NCBI GenBank assembly: GCA_963717125.1
Contig: CAVQVG010000015.1
Coordinates: 310,001-374,000 of the forward strand
Reading direction: 5' to 3'
Length of the DNA stretch: 64,000 nt
DNA from: RYN-230 sp963717125
GTDB taxonomy: Bacteria; Actinomycetota; Actinomycetes; Streptosporangiales; Streptosporangiaceae
Shown here: positions 16,361 through 25,282 of the stretch, one piece after another
How positions within the stretch are numbered: the first letter of the stretch is position 1
How the letters are laid out: the number at the start of each line of letters is the position of its first letter
Position numbers and translations under genes: made by a program
Notes under the pieces: model-generated
The model's database searches: none
What the model was told of the DNA's origin: nothing
The model's input: the letters and a program-made list of their open reading frames with translations, nothing else

Positions 16361-17391
16361 AGCTCTACATCCAGGATGTGACGCTGCGGGACGGCATGCA
16401 CGCCACCCGCCACCAGCTCACCCCCGAGCGGGCCGCGACGATCGCTGCCGCACTCGACGCGGCCGGGGTGGACGCGATCGAGGTCGCGCACGGCGACGGG
16501 CTGGGCGGAACCAGCGTCACGTACGGCGCCGGCAGCCACAGCAACGCCGACTGGATCACCGCGGTCGCCGCCGTCATCACCCGGGCGCGGCTCACCACCC
16601 TGCTGCTGCCTGGCATCGGGACGGTCGGCGACCTGAAGCATGCGCACGCGCTCGGGGTGCGCTCGGTCCGGGTCGCTACCCACTGCACCGAGGCGGACAT
16701 CGCCGCCCAGCACATCGCCACCGCACGGGAGCTTGGCATGGACGTCGCCGGCTTCCTCATGATGAGCCACCTGGCCGAGCCGGCCACGCTCGCGGCCCAG
16801 GCTGCGCTCATGGAGTCCTACGGCGCCCAGTGCGTGTACGTGACCGACTCCGGCGGCCACCTGACTCCGCGCGGCGTGCGTGACCGAGTCCGCGCCTACC
16901 GTGACGTACTCGACCCGGCCACTGAGATCGGCGTCCACGCCCACGACAACCTGTCCCTCGGGGTGGCCAACTCGCTGGCGGCCATCGAGACGGGCGCCGT
17001 CCGGGTGGATGCCTCGCTCGCCGGGCACGGGGCGGGCGCCGGCAACTGCCCGCTGGAAGCGTTCGCCGCGGCCGCCACGCTGGACGGCTGGGAACACGGC
17101 TGCGATCTGTTCGCTCTGCAGGACGCCGCCGACGATCTGGTGCGGCCACTTCAGGACCGGCCGGTGCGAGTCGACCGGGAGACGCTGACGCTCGGCTTCG
17201 CCGGCGTTTACTCGAGCTTTCTGCGCCACGCGGAGGCCGCGCAAGCCCGCTACGGCGTCGGCGTGCGCACCCTGCTGCTGGAGGCCGGCCGGCGTCGGCT
17301 GGTCGGCGGCCAGGAAGACATGCTCGCGGACATCGCCCTCGACCTCATCGCCCTCGACCTCATCACCCAGCGGCCGGCATCACCGAGCTAA
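16357..17391 (+). CDS. mhpE: 4-hydroxy-2-oxovalerate aldolase (MhpE/DmpG family)
   Basis: 344 aa. DVTLRDGMHATRHQ, EVAHGDGLGGTSVTYGAG and HAHDNLSLGVANSLAAIE give the HMG-CoA-lyase-like TIM barrel with its metal ligands (Asp of TLRD, the HxH pair). It splits 4-hydroxy-2-oxovalerate to pyruvate and acetaldehyde, with the aldehyde passed to MhpF. It is the last gene of the operon. Near its end, a 15-bp tandem duplication (17335-17364) repeats the residues ALDLI, a small in-frame expansion of the C-terminal helix. Confidence 0.94.
   Translation: MKLYIQDVTLRDGMHATRHQLTPERAATIAAALDAAGVDAIEVAHGDGLGGTSVTYGAGSHSNADWITAVAAVITRARLTTLLLPGIGTVGDLKHAHALGVRSVRVATHCTEADIAAQHIATARELGMDVAGFLMMSHLAEPATLAAQAALMESYGAQCVYVTDSGGHLTPRGVRDRVRAYRDVLDPATEIGVHAHDNLSLGVANSLAAIETGAVRVDASLAGHGAGAGNCPLEAFAAAATLDGWEHGCDLFALQDAADDLVRPLQDRPVRVDRETLTLGFAGVYSSFLRHAEAAQARYGVGVRTLLLEAGRRRLVGGQEDMLADIALDLIALDLITQRPASPS
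17335..17364 (+). repeat. 15-bp tandem duplication inside mhpE
   Basis: GCCCTCGACCTCATC occurs twice in a row, duplicating ALDLI in frame near the aldolase C-terminus. Confidence 0.9.
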
Positions 17392-17394
17392 GAC

Positions 17395-17539
17395 TCAGCC
17401 TGCCCAGCCCCGGGCGGAGCACGGTGCCGGGGCGGGCCCCGGTGAGCTGGCCCCCTCCTGGACGACGGTGCCTCCGACCACCGCGCAGCGGTAGCCGCCC
17501 GGCGGCCGCCGCAGCCGCTGCGCGCCTTCCGGGTTGCGG
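17395..17539 (-). pseudogene. C-terminal remnant of an amidohydrolase (D-aminoacylase-like)
   Basis: Read leftward, the segment gives AQRLRRPPGGYRCAVVGGTVVQE. After a one-base shift in a G run near 17452 it gives GGQLTGARPGTVLRPG. Together these match the end of N-acyl-D-amino-acid deacylase-type amidohydrolases (RVVVNGxVVxExGxxTGARPGRxLR). No upstream part of the gene is present; the sequence changes at about 17540. It is a tail left by deletion or rearrangement. Confidence 0.55.
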
Positions 17540-20125
17540 GAGCAGGCTGTTGCCGGGCCAAGGGGCCGTGGTGGCCCCGCTGGCCCGGTAGCAGGGGCGC
17601 GGGCGTCAGCCGGTGGCGCCGGCTGGAGTGGAGGTGGTGGCCTGGTGCTGGTAGCGGCGGGGTTTGTCGCTGGTCAGCTGGGCCTGGCCCACGGCGGTGA
17701 GCTTGTCCAGGGCGTTGGCGACGGCGCGCGGCAGGCCGGCAAGAGCACGCTGGCCCGGCTCACCGCCCAGGCCAGTCCTCGTTCACTCATCCACCTGCTC
17801 GACGATCCTGCGACCCTCCGGGCAGCCCGCGACGACCCGGCAGGCTTCGTCGAGCACGACGGCCTCCTGGTGATCGATGAGGCTCAGCTTGCCCCGGAGC
17901 TGTTCCGCTCCATCAAGGTGGAGGTGGACACCGGTCCAAGCCCAGGAAGGTTCCTGCTCACCGGATCGGCGCAGATACTGGCGCTGCGCCAGCTTCCCGT
18001 GCTCTACGCGATCGACGGGATGGCCGGCATTGGCAAGACGACGTTCGCGGTGCACGCCGCGCACCGGCTCGCCGGGCGCTTCCCTGACGGGCAGTTCTTC
18101 CTCCCGCTGCACGCGCACACCGCTGGTCAGTCACCCGTCAACCCGGCCGATGCCCTGGCGAGTCTGCTGATGACGGCGGGGGTGGCCGTTCAGCACATCC
18201 CGCCTGGCCTGGAAGCGCGGGCAGCGAAGTGGCGAGACCACGTCGCGGGCAAGAAAATTCTGCTGCTCCTCGACGACGTTGCCGGGCACGATCAGGTGCG
18301 GCCGCTGCTGCCCGCCAGCGCCGCCAGCCTGGTGCTGGTCACCAGCCGACGGCGGCTGACCGCGCTCGAGGACGCCATCGTGATCAGCATCGACACCTTG
18401 TCTCCCGATGAGGCGTGGGCGCTGCTCGTCCGGCTCGCTGACCGGGCCGACCTTGAACTGGACGAGGCCGCCGGCCGGGAGATCACCCGGCTGTGCGGGT
18501 TCCTGCCGCTGGCGATCGGAATGCTTGCCCGGCGGCTCAGGCATCACCCGGCCAGGACTGCCGCCGAGCTCGCGGCTGAGCTGGCCGCGGCGCGCGATCG
18601 CCTGGCGGTCATGCGCGCGGAGAACCTGTCCGTAGCGGCGGCGTTCGATCTGTCCTATCAGGACCTTACGGCGGATCAGCAAAGGCTGTTCCGGCGGCTC
18701 GGCCTCACGCTGGGACCAGACATCGACGCGTACGCGGCCGCCGCGCTGGACGACACGAGCCTCGAGGATGCCCGGCGCCAGCTGGACGAGTTCTACGATC
18801 ATCATCTGCTCACTGAGCCGGCGCCGGGCCGGTACCTGCAGCACGACCTGCTGCGCGAGTACGCACGCGCGCTCGTCGCGGCCGACCAGCCGATACAGGC
18901 GCGCGCAGCCGTCGAACGGCTGATCAACTTCTACGCTCACGTGGCCGCCGGCGCGTGTCGGCACATCGCGACCTGGACCACGGCCGGCGGACGACTGCCG
19001 CCGGCCGATCCGCCCGCCAGCGCCCCACAGCTGACCACGTCACAGGAAGCAGCCGGCTGGCTGGACGCCGAGCGTCCCAACTTGCATGCGGCGGTCAGCT
19101 ACGCGGCAGCCGAGGGGATGCCGCTGCACTCGATCGCGATCGCCGCGGCGATGGGCGGCTACCTGCGCGCGCGCGGCCACTGGCCGCAAGCGACGGCCCA
19201 GTACCGGACGGCGCTGCGCGCGGCGCGGGCGGCTGGGGACCGCCGCGGCGAGGCCGGCATGCTTGACGAGCTCGGTTTGCTGCAGCAGCTGACCGGCGAT
19301 TACCAGGACGCGGCAGCCACCTTGACGCAGGCCATCGAGTTGTTCCGCGAGCTGGGCGACAAGCCGGGTCAGGCCTATGCGCTCAATCACCTTGGCCTGG
19401 TCTACGGGCACACCTCCGACTTTCGGGCCACAATCGACTGCCACCAGCAGGCGCTGGAGCTTGCCCTGGCGGCGGGCGACAAGCTGGCTGAGGCGGTCTC
19501 GCTGACCGGCGTCGGGATGGTGCTGCTGTTGACCGGCGACTACCCGGCTAGTGTCGAGGCCTACCAGCGGGCGCTGTCGCTGTTCCGTGTTCTTGGGTCA
19601 ACCTTCGACGAGGCCGACGCGCTGACTGAGCTTGGTCTCGCGTGGCGGCTGACCGGAGACCATGCCGCCGCCTTGGCGCACGAGCGCGACGCGCTTGAGT
19701 TGTGGCGTCAGCTCGGCGACCGGCTCGGCCAGGCCTGGGCGCTCGGCGACCTCGGCATGGTGCACCAGGAAACCGGGGAGTATCCAGCGGCCGCCGCTTG
19801 CCTTGAGGAGGCCCTGGAGTTGCACCGCGACCTGGGCTCGCGGCACGGCGAAATCATGGTCCTCAACGACCTCGGCGAGCTGGCTGCCCGGACGTCGGCA
19901 CCCGAGAAGGCCAGCGAGATTCACCGCGAAGCGCTGGCCAAGGCGATCGAGCTGGGCGCACCTGCGGAGGAAGCCAGGGCGCTGGCCGGCCTCGGCCGCA
20001 GTCAGCTTGCCGGCGATAGCGCCGAGGCCGCCAGGAACCTGCGCGAGGCGCTCGCCATCTATCAGCGCATCGGAACACCACAAGCCCGGCTCGTCCAGGA
20101 CACGCTGGATGAGCACGGCCTCTAG
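17534..20125 (+). CDS. Chimeric STAND protein: AAA_14 fragment fused to NB-ARC and TPR repeats
   Basis: 863 aa if read from TTG 17534; the first 65 residues are low-complexity and the true start is unclear. Residues about 67-155 (QAGKSTLARLTAQ, LLVIDEAQLAPELF, GRFLLTGSAQILALRQLP) are the P-loop, Walker B and sensor region of an AAA_14/DUF4143-type ATPase, cut off right after sensor 1. At once there follows an NB-ARC domain with its own P-loop (DGMAGIGKTTFA), kinase 2 (ILLLLDDVAG), RNBS-B-like LVLVTSRRRL and GLPL-like CGFLPLAIGML. About seven 40-residue TPRs follow (from about 530). The junction at RQLP is shared by both families, so fusion by short homology is likely. The NB-ARC part lacks its usual N-terminal effector. 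It may be a decayed gene that still has an open frame. Confidence 0.6.
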   Translation: MREQAVAGPRGRGGPAGPVAGARASAGGAGWSGGGGLVLVAAGFVAGQLGLAHGGELVQGVGDGARQAGKSTLARLTAQASPRSLIHLLDDPATLRAARDDPAGFVEHDGLLVIDEAQLAPELFRSIKVEVDTGPSPGRFLLTGSAQILALRQLPVLYAIDGMAGIGKTTFAVHAAHRLAGRFPDGQFFLPLHAHTAGQSPVNPADALASLLMTAGVAVQHIPPGLEARAAKWRDHVAGKKILLLLDDVAGHDQVRPLLPASAASLVLVTSRRRLTALEDAIVISIDTLSPDEAWALLVRLADRADLELDEAAGREITRLCGFLPLAIGMLARRLRHHPARTAAELAAELAAARDRLAVMRAENLSVAAAFDLSYQDLTADQQRLFRRLGLTLGPDIDAYAAAALDDTSLEDARRQLDEFYDHHLLTEPAPGRYLQHDLLREYARALVAADQPIQARAAVERLINFYAHVAAGACRHIATWTTAGGRLPPADPPASAPQLTTSQEAAGWLDAERPNLHAAVSYAAAEGMPLHSIAIAAAMGGYLRARGHWPQATAQYRTALRAARAAGDRRGEAGMLDELGLLQQLTGDYQDAAATLTQAIELFRELGDKPGQAYALNHLGLVYGHTSDFRATIDCHQQALELALAAGDKLAEAVSLTGVGMVLLLTGDYPASVEAYQRALSLFRVLGSTFDEADALTELGLAWRLTGDHAAALAHERDALELWRQLGDRLGQAWALGDLGMVHQETGEYPAAAACLEEALELHRDLGSRHGEIMVLNDLGELAARTSAPEKASEIHREALAKAIELGAPAEEARALAGLGRSQLAGDSAEAARNLREALAIYQRIGTPQARLVQDTLDEHGL
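17606..17735 (-). pseudogene. Probable tail of an unrelated minus-strand gene (winged-helix-like)
   Basis: Antisense to the low-complexity start of the STAND gene, the frame reads GLPRAVANALDKLTAVGQ then LTSDKPRRYQHQATTST and a stop at 17606-17608. The pattern is protein-like and resembles the last helix and wing of a winged-helix DNA-binding protein, with natural codon use. The family cannot be named. Its upstream part is replaced by the AAA_14 fragment at about 17730. Confidence 0.35.
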
Positions 20126-20136
20126 ACAGCCACAGG

Positions 20137-20364
20137 TCACCCTGCCCGCCGGCCAGCCATACGCCGCCAGTCATCTTCGATGCCGGCCACGTCCGTGGTC
20201 GGGCCGCTAAGCAGAGCCTGAGCGTGCAGGAGTGCCCACAGCCGCCCCCTGGGCCGACGTCGCATGCCGGGCGAGCCCGGACGGGCGCCCCCACCGACCG
20301 CAGTCGAAGTCTGGCCATCGGTCGCGCCGTTCGGGGAAGCCGGCCGGAACAGTGTGTCGATCAT
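20137..20364 (-). CDS. Hypothetical small protein
   Basis: 75 aa (MIDTLFRPASPNGATDGQ...), basic and Gly/Arg-rich in the middle, with no family recognised. Its ATG overlaps the stop of the frame at 20361-20645 (ATGA), and AAGGCAAGGG lies just upstream. This is the only sign that the two short frames might be a real pair. Either could equally be chance in high-GC DNA. Confidence 0.3.
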   Translation of the reverse strand: MIDTLFRPASPNGATDGQTSTAVGGGARPGSPGMRRRPRGRLWALLHAQALLSGPTTDVAGIEDDWRRMAGRRAG

Positions 20365-20645
20365 CGCCCTTGCCTTCCTGTGTTCTTCAGCTGGCTCCAC
20401 TTTCGCCAGCCCAGGCGGCAACAACCACACGTGGCCGCCCACAGCTCAGACCACAGGATCGGATCAGGTCTCAGGCCCTCGGATCGATGGCCGGCAGCCT
20501 GGGACACCAGCTGGCTGACCCTGATCGCCAGCAGTGGCCGCCACATAATGCGCAGATCTGTGCCGCCGGCGCCGAGCGCGGCATCGACGCGGCCACCGCG
20601 CCGAACGGCGGATCTCTTGCGCAGGCCGCCGACCAGCCCGATCAC
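20361..20645 (-). CDS. Hypothetical small protein
   Basis: 94 aa, GTG or internal ATG start, with a hydrophobic/Trp-rich second half (MWRPLLAIRVSQLVSQAAG, DPILWSELWAATCGCCRLGW). No known family was recognised. It fills, with its partner at 20137, the roughly 660-bp gap between the STAND gene and the aminopeptidase. I see no other gene there. Confidence 0.3.
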   Translation of the reverse strand: MIGLVGGLRKRSAVRRGGRVDAALGAGGTDLRIMWRPLLAIRVSQLVSQAAGHRSEGLRPDPILWSELWAATCGCCRLGWRKWSQLKNTGRQGR

Positions 20646-20789
20646 TCAGCGTGGACGGGCTTCGAGCCTGGCGTAGCGCCGGATCGCCGATTCCGGGCGG
20701 CTGACGCTGGCAGGATCGCGCAATGGCACTGAGCGCAGATCATCCGTTCCCGCGCGCGTGGCTGAATAGCTCACGACGGGCGGCGTCGG

Positions 20790-23213
20790 CTAATGCCGCT
20801 GGTGTGCAGCGAGGCGGCGGCGCATGATCGTGGCCTGTTCGGCCACGGCGAGCCGTAGGACGTTGTCCGGTGGCTCTGCGGCATTTGCGGCCTCGATGGC
20901 TGCCTCGGAAACGAGAGTTGCCGGGAACAGCAGGCGGCTCAGCTGTGCCTTTGGCCGCTGCCTCCTGGTGACGAGTGCGGGGAGGGCCTCGGTGAAGTAC
21001 CGGTCGAGGTAGCCGGTCATCAGCTCCTCCTGCCCCGGCACCCAGATGCCGGCGGCGCAGGCCTGCGCGATCCTGGCCGGCTCGCCGGCCGAGAGGGCCA
21101 CGGCCCAGGTGGCTTCCTTCGCCGCCAGGTCCGGCTGCAGGGCCAGGCAGGTCGCACGGCTCACCTCGCCGGTGACGGGGTCGAGCCGCGGCAGCGCGTC
21201 GATGTCCTCCCCGCGCGCCAGCCCGCGTGCGGCGAGGGTGAACAGGATCCGCGCCCGCAGCTCGGCGTCGAGGGTGAGCCCGCCTGGCAGGTCCTTGCCG
21301 GCCAGCCAGGCGCCGAGCACGGCGAGCTGATCGTCGGCCTGCGCGCTGGCGGCGAAGCCGATCAACAGCTTGCGTGCGTCTCCGGCCGCGGTCCGGGTCG
21401 CGGCGGCGATCTGTTCCCTCAGGCCCGCTCGCTGGCGCGGCGGGGCCCACGCGTCGGCGGCCTCGACAGCGCGGGCGAGCAGCGTCTCGATGCCCACCTC
21501 GGGCAGGCCGCCGGCCTGCAGTCGGCGGCAGACCATGTCGGTGAACTGCGCGGCCGGCAGCTCGCCGCTGGTGACCAGCAGCCAGAACCCGTTCCAGCAC
21601 ACCGACTCGCTGAGCGGATCGCCCACCTGGCAGGCGGCCGTGGCCAGCGCTCGCGCGGACCGGACGTCGAACCCGGTCCGCGTGTAGGAGAGGTCCTGGT
21701 CGTTGAGCACCACCGCGTCCGCGGAGGTCAGCCCGGCCACCACGGTCCGCTCCCCGTCGAGCTCCGCATGCACCAGGCTGCGACGGTGCAGCTGGCCGTC
21801 TCTGTCCAGGTCGTAGAGCCCGATGCCGATCCGCTGCCGGCGCGGTACGTCCTGGACGACGGCGCCGTCTGCGTCCAGCCGGATCGTGGTCGTGCCCTCG
21901 GCGCGCAGCCACTGGTCCGCCCAGCCGGCCAGGTCCTGCCCGCTGGCCCGGGACCAGCATCCGACCAGGTCGTCCAGCGTCGCGCTGCTGAAGGCGAACG
22001 TGGTCAGGTAGTCGCTCAGCCCGCGTCGCAGCGCGTCGTCGCCGATCAGCGCGGCGAGGGAGCGGATGACGCTGGCGCCTTTCACGTAAAGGATGCCGAA
22101 CGGCTTGTCCCGGCCCTGCGTGGCCGTGCTGACCGGGGACGAAACCGGCTCCCGGCTCGGCAGCTCGTCTGCCTTATAAGCCTCCGGCTTGTCCGTGTAA
22201 GCGAATCCGGTCCACGACAGCGATTCGCTGACCCCGGCGACCGCGGCCAGCGCGGCGTACGACAAGTAGGTGGCGATCGCTTCGTCGAGCCACACGTCGT
22301 CCCACCACCGCGGCCCCACCAGGGCGCCGAACCACAGGTGTGCCACCTCATGCGCGCAGATCATCGCGCTCTGCTGGTCGCCAGCTGTGTCCGGCCGCCC
22401 GAGTAGCTTCTCGTTCACCACCATCAGGCCGGGGACCGACAGCGCCATGGGGGCCAGGTCCGGCATGAACACGATGTCGTACGCGGGGTAGGGGCACGGC
22501 ACGCCGAGGCTGCCGGCGTACCAGGCGATGGCATCGCGGGCATAGCCGGCGAACCGGGGCAGGGAAGCCACCGCCGCCTGGCCAAGTAGCGACTGCCGGT
22601 GCCGGACGGTCACTTCCGTCCGGCCCGCCTTGGTACGCGCTGCCGTCGGGAACGGCCCGGCGCAGAACGTCAGGTCGTATGGCCGCATCCCGCTGACCGG
22701 CGTGAACGTGCACACATCGCCCTCGCGCCGGGCGAGCTGGCCGTTCGCCACGCACTCCCACCCGTCGGGGACGCGCACCGCGAACCGGAACGTCGCGGTC
22801 AGGTCCGGCTGGTCAAAGCAGCAGAACAGCTCCGGCCCGCAGTCCGGGTAGCAGAACGCCATGACGTAACTCGCGCCGTCCGCCGGATCGGTGAACCGGC
22901 TCAGGCCCCGCCCTTCTTGGGAGTACCCGGCCTCGGCCTCCACCACCAGGACCGCCTGATCACGGCCGCCGGCCCGGCTCAGCCGCAACCGGCCGTCCTC
23001 GGGTGGCGGCAGGGTCACCCCATCGAGAGTCACGCCGCGCACGCCCTGGGTGCGCAGCTCAGCGAACGTGCTCACGCCCGGCCGCAGCCACCTGAACCGG
23101 ACCTCGGTCCTGGAAAGCACCGGCTCGGCCGCCAGGTCGAGAAACACATCATACGAATCGACTTCGATAGCCCGCGCCCGCTCAGTCGCCTCATCCTGGG
23201 TCAGATCCGCCAC
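20790..23213 (-). CDS. M1-family aminopeptidase (PepN-like) with altered exopeptidase motif
   Basis: 807 aa, GTG start. The zinc site HEVAH at 288-292 with Glu311 (HExxH-x18-E) is intact, and LYVKGA near 370 supplies the transition-state Tyr. The C-terminal ERAP1-like helical domain is present, giving near-normal length for actinobacterial PepN. The GAMEN motif that fixes the substrate amino group is replaced by LAPMALSVPGL (252-262), without the Glu. The protein is cytoplasmic, with no signal peptide. It may have changed specificity or reduced exopeptidase activity. No operon partner is evident. Confidence 0.88.
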   Translation of the reverse strand: MADLTQDEATERARAIEVDSYDVFLDLAAEPVLSRTEVRFRWLRPGVSTFAELRTQGVRGVTLDGVTLPPPEDGRLRLSRAGGRDQAVLVVEAEAGYSQEGRGLSRFTDPADGASYVMAFCYPDCGPELFCCFDQPDLTATFRFAVRVPDGWECVANGQLARREGDVCTFTPVSGMRPYDLTFCAGPFPTAARTKAGRTEVTVRHRQSLLGQAAVASLPRFAGYARDAIAWYAGSLGVPCPYPAYDIVFMPDLAPMALSVPGLMVVNEKLLGRPDTAGDQQSAMICAHEVAHLWFGALVGPRWWDDVWLDEAIATYLSYAALAAVAGVSESLSWTGFAYTDKPEAYKADELPSREPVSSPVSTATQGRDKPFGILYVKGASVIRSLAALIGDDALRRGLSDYLTTFAFSSATLDDLVGCWSRASGQDLAGWADQWLRAEGTTTIRLDADGAVVQDVPRRQRIGIGLYDLDRDGQLHRRSLVHAELDGERTVVAGLTSADAVVLNDQDLSYTRTGFDVRSARALATAACQVGDPLSESVCWNGFWLLVTSGELPAAQFTDMVCRRLQAGGLPEVGIETLLARAVEAADAWAPPRQRAGLREQIAAATRTAAGDARKLLIGFAASAQADDQLAVLGAWLAGKDLPGGLTLDAELRARILFTLAARGLARGEDIDALPRLDPVTGEVSRATCLALQPDLAAKEATWAVALSAGEPARIAQACAAGIWVPGQEELMTGYLDRYFTEALPALVTRRQRPKAQLSRLLFPATLVSEAAIEAANAAEPPDNVLRLAVAEQATIMRRRLAAHQRH

Positions 23214-23345
23214 CGGGCGAGCCTAACCCGGTCATTGGCCGTGGCCAGCATCAGATCATGGGACAGGCTGCCAGCACCGACGCATAACAGCCAGTTCTGG
23301 TGCGGGGTTGCCTGAACCATCCCGGCGACTGCGGCGTGTTGACCG

Positions 23346-23909
23346 CTAGTGCCTGTATGCCGCTGTCGGGAAGTCCTCCGCCGAGGGGTATGAGGGATCC
23401 AGCTTCGCGAACGCGCCTGAGCGCGCCAGCACTTTTTCTACCTCGGTGAAGTCCTTGCGCCCGGCCCGGCCCCAGTGCAGCAGGATGGGCTTGCGGCCGG
23501 GAATCTCGCATCGGAGCGAAGCTCCGTACTTGCCGGACCGGTAGCTCAGGATCCGCAGATCCGCGAGCGGCACGTCGAATGCCGTCCGCCCTGGCGTGCC
23601 GCGAAGCCGGGACACCCGGCTGCAGATCAGCCGCCGGTCGGTCACCACGAGATACATCGGCCGGGGCAGGAACTGAGCGCCCAGTCCCAGGACTAGCGGC
23701 GCCAGGCCGACGACGGGACTGGCTGGCAAAGGGCCGAGCAAGCTCAGCAAGCCCGCCGCAATCAAAGCGAGCGCGACCACGAGCATGACGCCGACGCCCC
23801 AGCGTGACGGGTCGGAAGTCACCGCCGAGCCGGCAGCAATGCGCTCGCCCGGCTGGAGGTCGTGCCGGAGCCTATCCTCTGCCTGCTGCCTGAGGACGAC
23901 CTTGTTCAC
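23346..23909 (-). CDS. PH-like membrane protein, unknown function
   Basis: 187 aa from GTG 23909, preferred over the ATG at 23957 because AGGAGG lies 10 bp before it. Two adjacent membrane segments (about 38-58 and 63-80) are followed by a cytoplasmic domain with MYLVVTDRRLICSRVSRL, FDVPLADLRILSYRSGKYGASLRCEIP and a C-terminal helix. The pattern fits a bacterial PH-like domain. It stands alone, and its function is unknown. Confidence 0.7.
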   Translation of the reverse strand: MNKVVLRQQAEDRLRHDLQPGERIAAGSAVTSDPSRWGVGVMLVVALALIAAGLLSLLGPLPASPVVGLAPLVLGLGAQFLPRPMYLVVTDRRLICSRVSRLRGTPGRTAFDVPLADLRILSYRSGKYGASLRCEIPGRKPILLHWGRAGRKDFTEVEKVLARSGAFAKLDPSYPSAEDFPTAAYRH

Positions 23910-24068
23910 GTCAGCGGAACCTCCTGTGCCATGCCGCCCGGCGGCGAGACTTTTCATGAGTCAGCCCCACGTACACATTGTGCGGCTGATCCTTAGATGA
24001 CGTTCTCCCCTTCGAGCCACGTAATGACCTAATCTGCGCGCATCCTGGATGACGCCGACCAAGCGGGC

Positions 24069-24090
24069 GAGCCGCCCCGAACGGCGGCTC
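24069..24090. terminator. Hairpin downstream of the beta-helix gene
   Basis: GAGCCGCC and GGCGGCTC form an 8-bp perfect stem around the 6-nt loop CCGAAC, 65 bp past the stop of the gene at 24155. No T tract follows, as is common for actinobacterial intrinsic terminators. Confidence 0.5.
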
Positions 24091-24154
24091 GGCGAGCGCT
24101 CTGCGGGCTCTTCGGATGTTGCTCAGCCGCTATCTCGCGGTCGCCGCCGGGTGC

Positions 24155-25282
24155 TCAGCTTTTGTTTCCTGCGGTGTGCAGGCGTTCCACCCCTTTGGGG
24201 ATCGAGCAAGGGGCGCCGCCGGCGTAAGTCTGCCCGGGAGGGATCAGATCCCACGCGGTGCCGGTGTCGATGATGTTGTCCGCGAAGCGGTTGCCGTACG
24301 AGGCGCACTCGCGGTACTTTTTCGGGCTGGCGTTATTCACGCACTGCTGATCGCAGAAGTCGTCCAGGTAGGCGGCGACGCCACCGGTCGCCTTGAACGT
24401 GTTGCCGGAGATGTTGTTGTCGTTGCTGCGGTCCCGCACCTTTACGGCTTCGCCGTTGGTGTTCTCGAACAGGTTCTTGTTGACGGTGTTGCTGGAGCTG
24501 AAGTGAGTGATGTACAGCGCGTGGAGCTGGTCGGTGTCGCCCGAGTTATAGATGTCGTCGAAGGTGTTGTTGTAGATGCCATCGTCTGACGAGTCCGTGA
24601 ACAGGATGGCGCCGTAGCCGGTCTGTGAGGGGGCGAACGAGTCACCGATGTCGTGGAATGTCATGCCGGACACGTCGTTGCCGTTCACGCCCGTGCTGGG
24701 CTTCACGTCAAAGGTCTCGTTGTGCCATGAATGGCCGGCCTGCCCGTTGAACGAGATGCCCTGGGTGTAGTCCTCGATGTCCAGGTAATAGAAGCGCAGG
24801 CCGGTGTTGCCGCCGTCGTGCAGCGGGGAGGGCGCAGGGGGAAGTATCGCGGTGAACCACGTCTGGCCGATGTGTGTCCCGTTGCTGGCCGGGTCGGCGA
24901 ACACAGGGTCCCCGCCCGGGGGCCGACCGCCACCGGAGTAGTTGGCGGGCATAAATGAGATCGTGTGGCCAGGCACGTAGAACGACCACGTGATCGCGTT
25001 GACCACGTAGGTGCCCTGCTTGATCCGGACCGTGACGTTGCCGGCCGGGTTCAGCCCCGTCAGCACCTGCTGTGCATGTGCCAGGGTGAGAATCGGGCTC
25101 GACGACGTCAGCCCGGTGTTGCTGTCTTTCCCGCCCTGCGAGGCGGGTGCTAAGTAGATGGTGACGTTCCCGGCCCTGGCCGCAACGCCGGCCTGGGCGG
25201 CAGCCGCCGCGAGGGCAGGCCCTCCGCCGACGATCGCAGCCGCAGCGAGCGAGACGAGGATCCGGTAACGGCGTCCTGCCAT
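24155..25282 (-). CDS. Secreted right-handed parallel beta-helix protein
   Basis: 375 aa. A signal peptide (RRYRILVSLAAAAIVGGG...ALAAAAAQA) ends near residue 32. VTIYLAPASQGGKDSNTGLTSSSPILTLAHAQQVL is the typical entry of DUF1565/pectate-lyase-like helices. Asn-rich rungs follow (NNTFDDIYNSGDTDQLHALYITHFSSSNTVNKNLFENTNG, DNNISGNTFKATGG). Four Cys near the C-terminus may form disulphides. It probably binds or cleaves a polysaccharide outside the cell. No catalytic residues could be assigned. Confidence 0.82.
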   Translation of the reverse strand: MAGRRYRILVSLAAAAIVGGGPALAAAAAQAGVAARAGNVTIYLAPASQGGKDSNTGLTSSSPILTLAHAQQVLTGLNPAGNVTVRIKQGTYVVNAITWSFYVPGHTISFMPANYSGGGRPPGGDPVFADPASNGTHIGQTWFTAILPPAPSPLHDGGNTGLRFYYLDIEDYTQGISFNGQAGHSWHNETFDVKPSTGVNGNDVSGMTFHDIGDSFAPSQTGYGAILFTDSSDDGIYNNTFDDIYNSGDTDQLHALYITHFSSSNTVNKNLFENTNGEAVKVRDRSNDNNISGNTFKATGGVAAYLDDFCDQQCVNNASPKKYRECASYGNRFADNIIDTGTAWDLIPPGQTYAGGAPCSIPKGVERLHTAGNKS

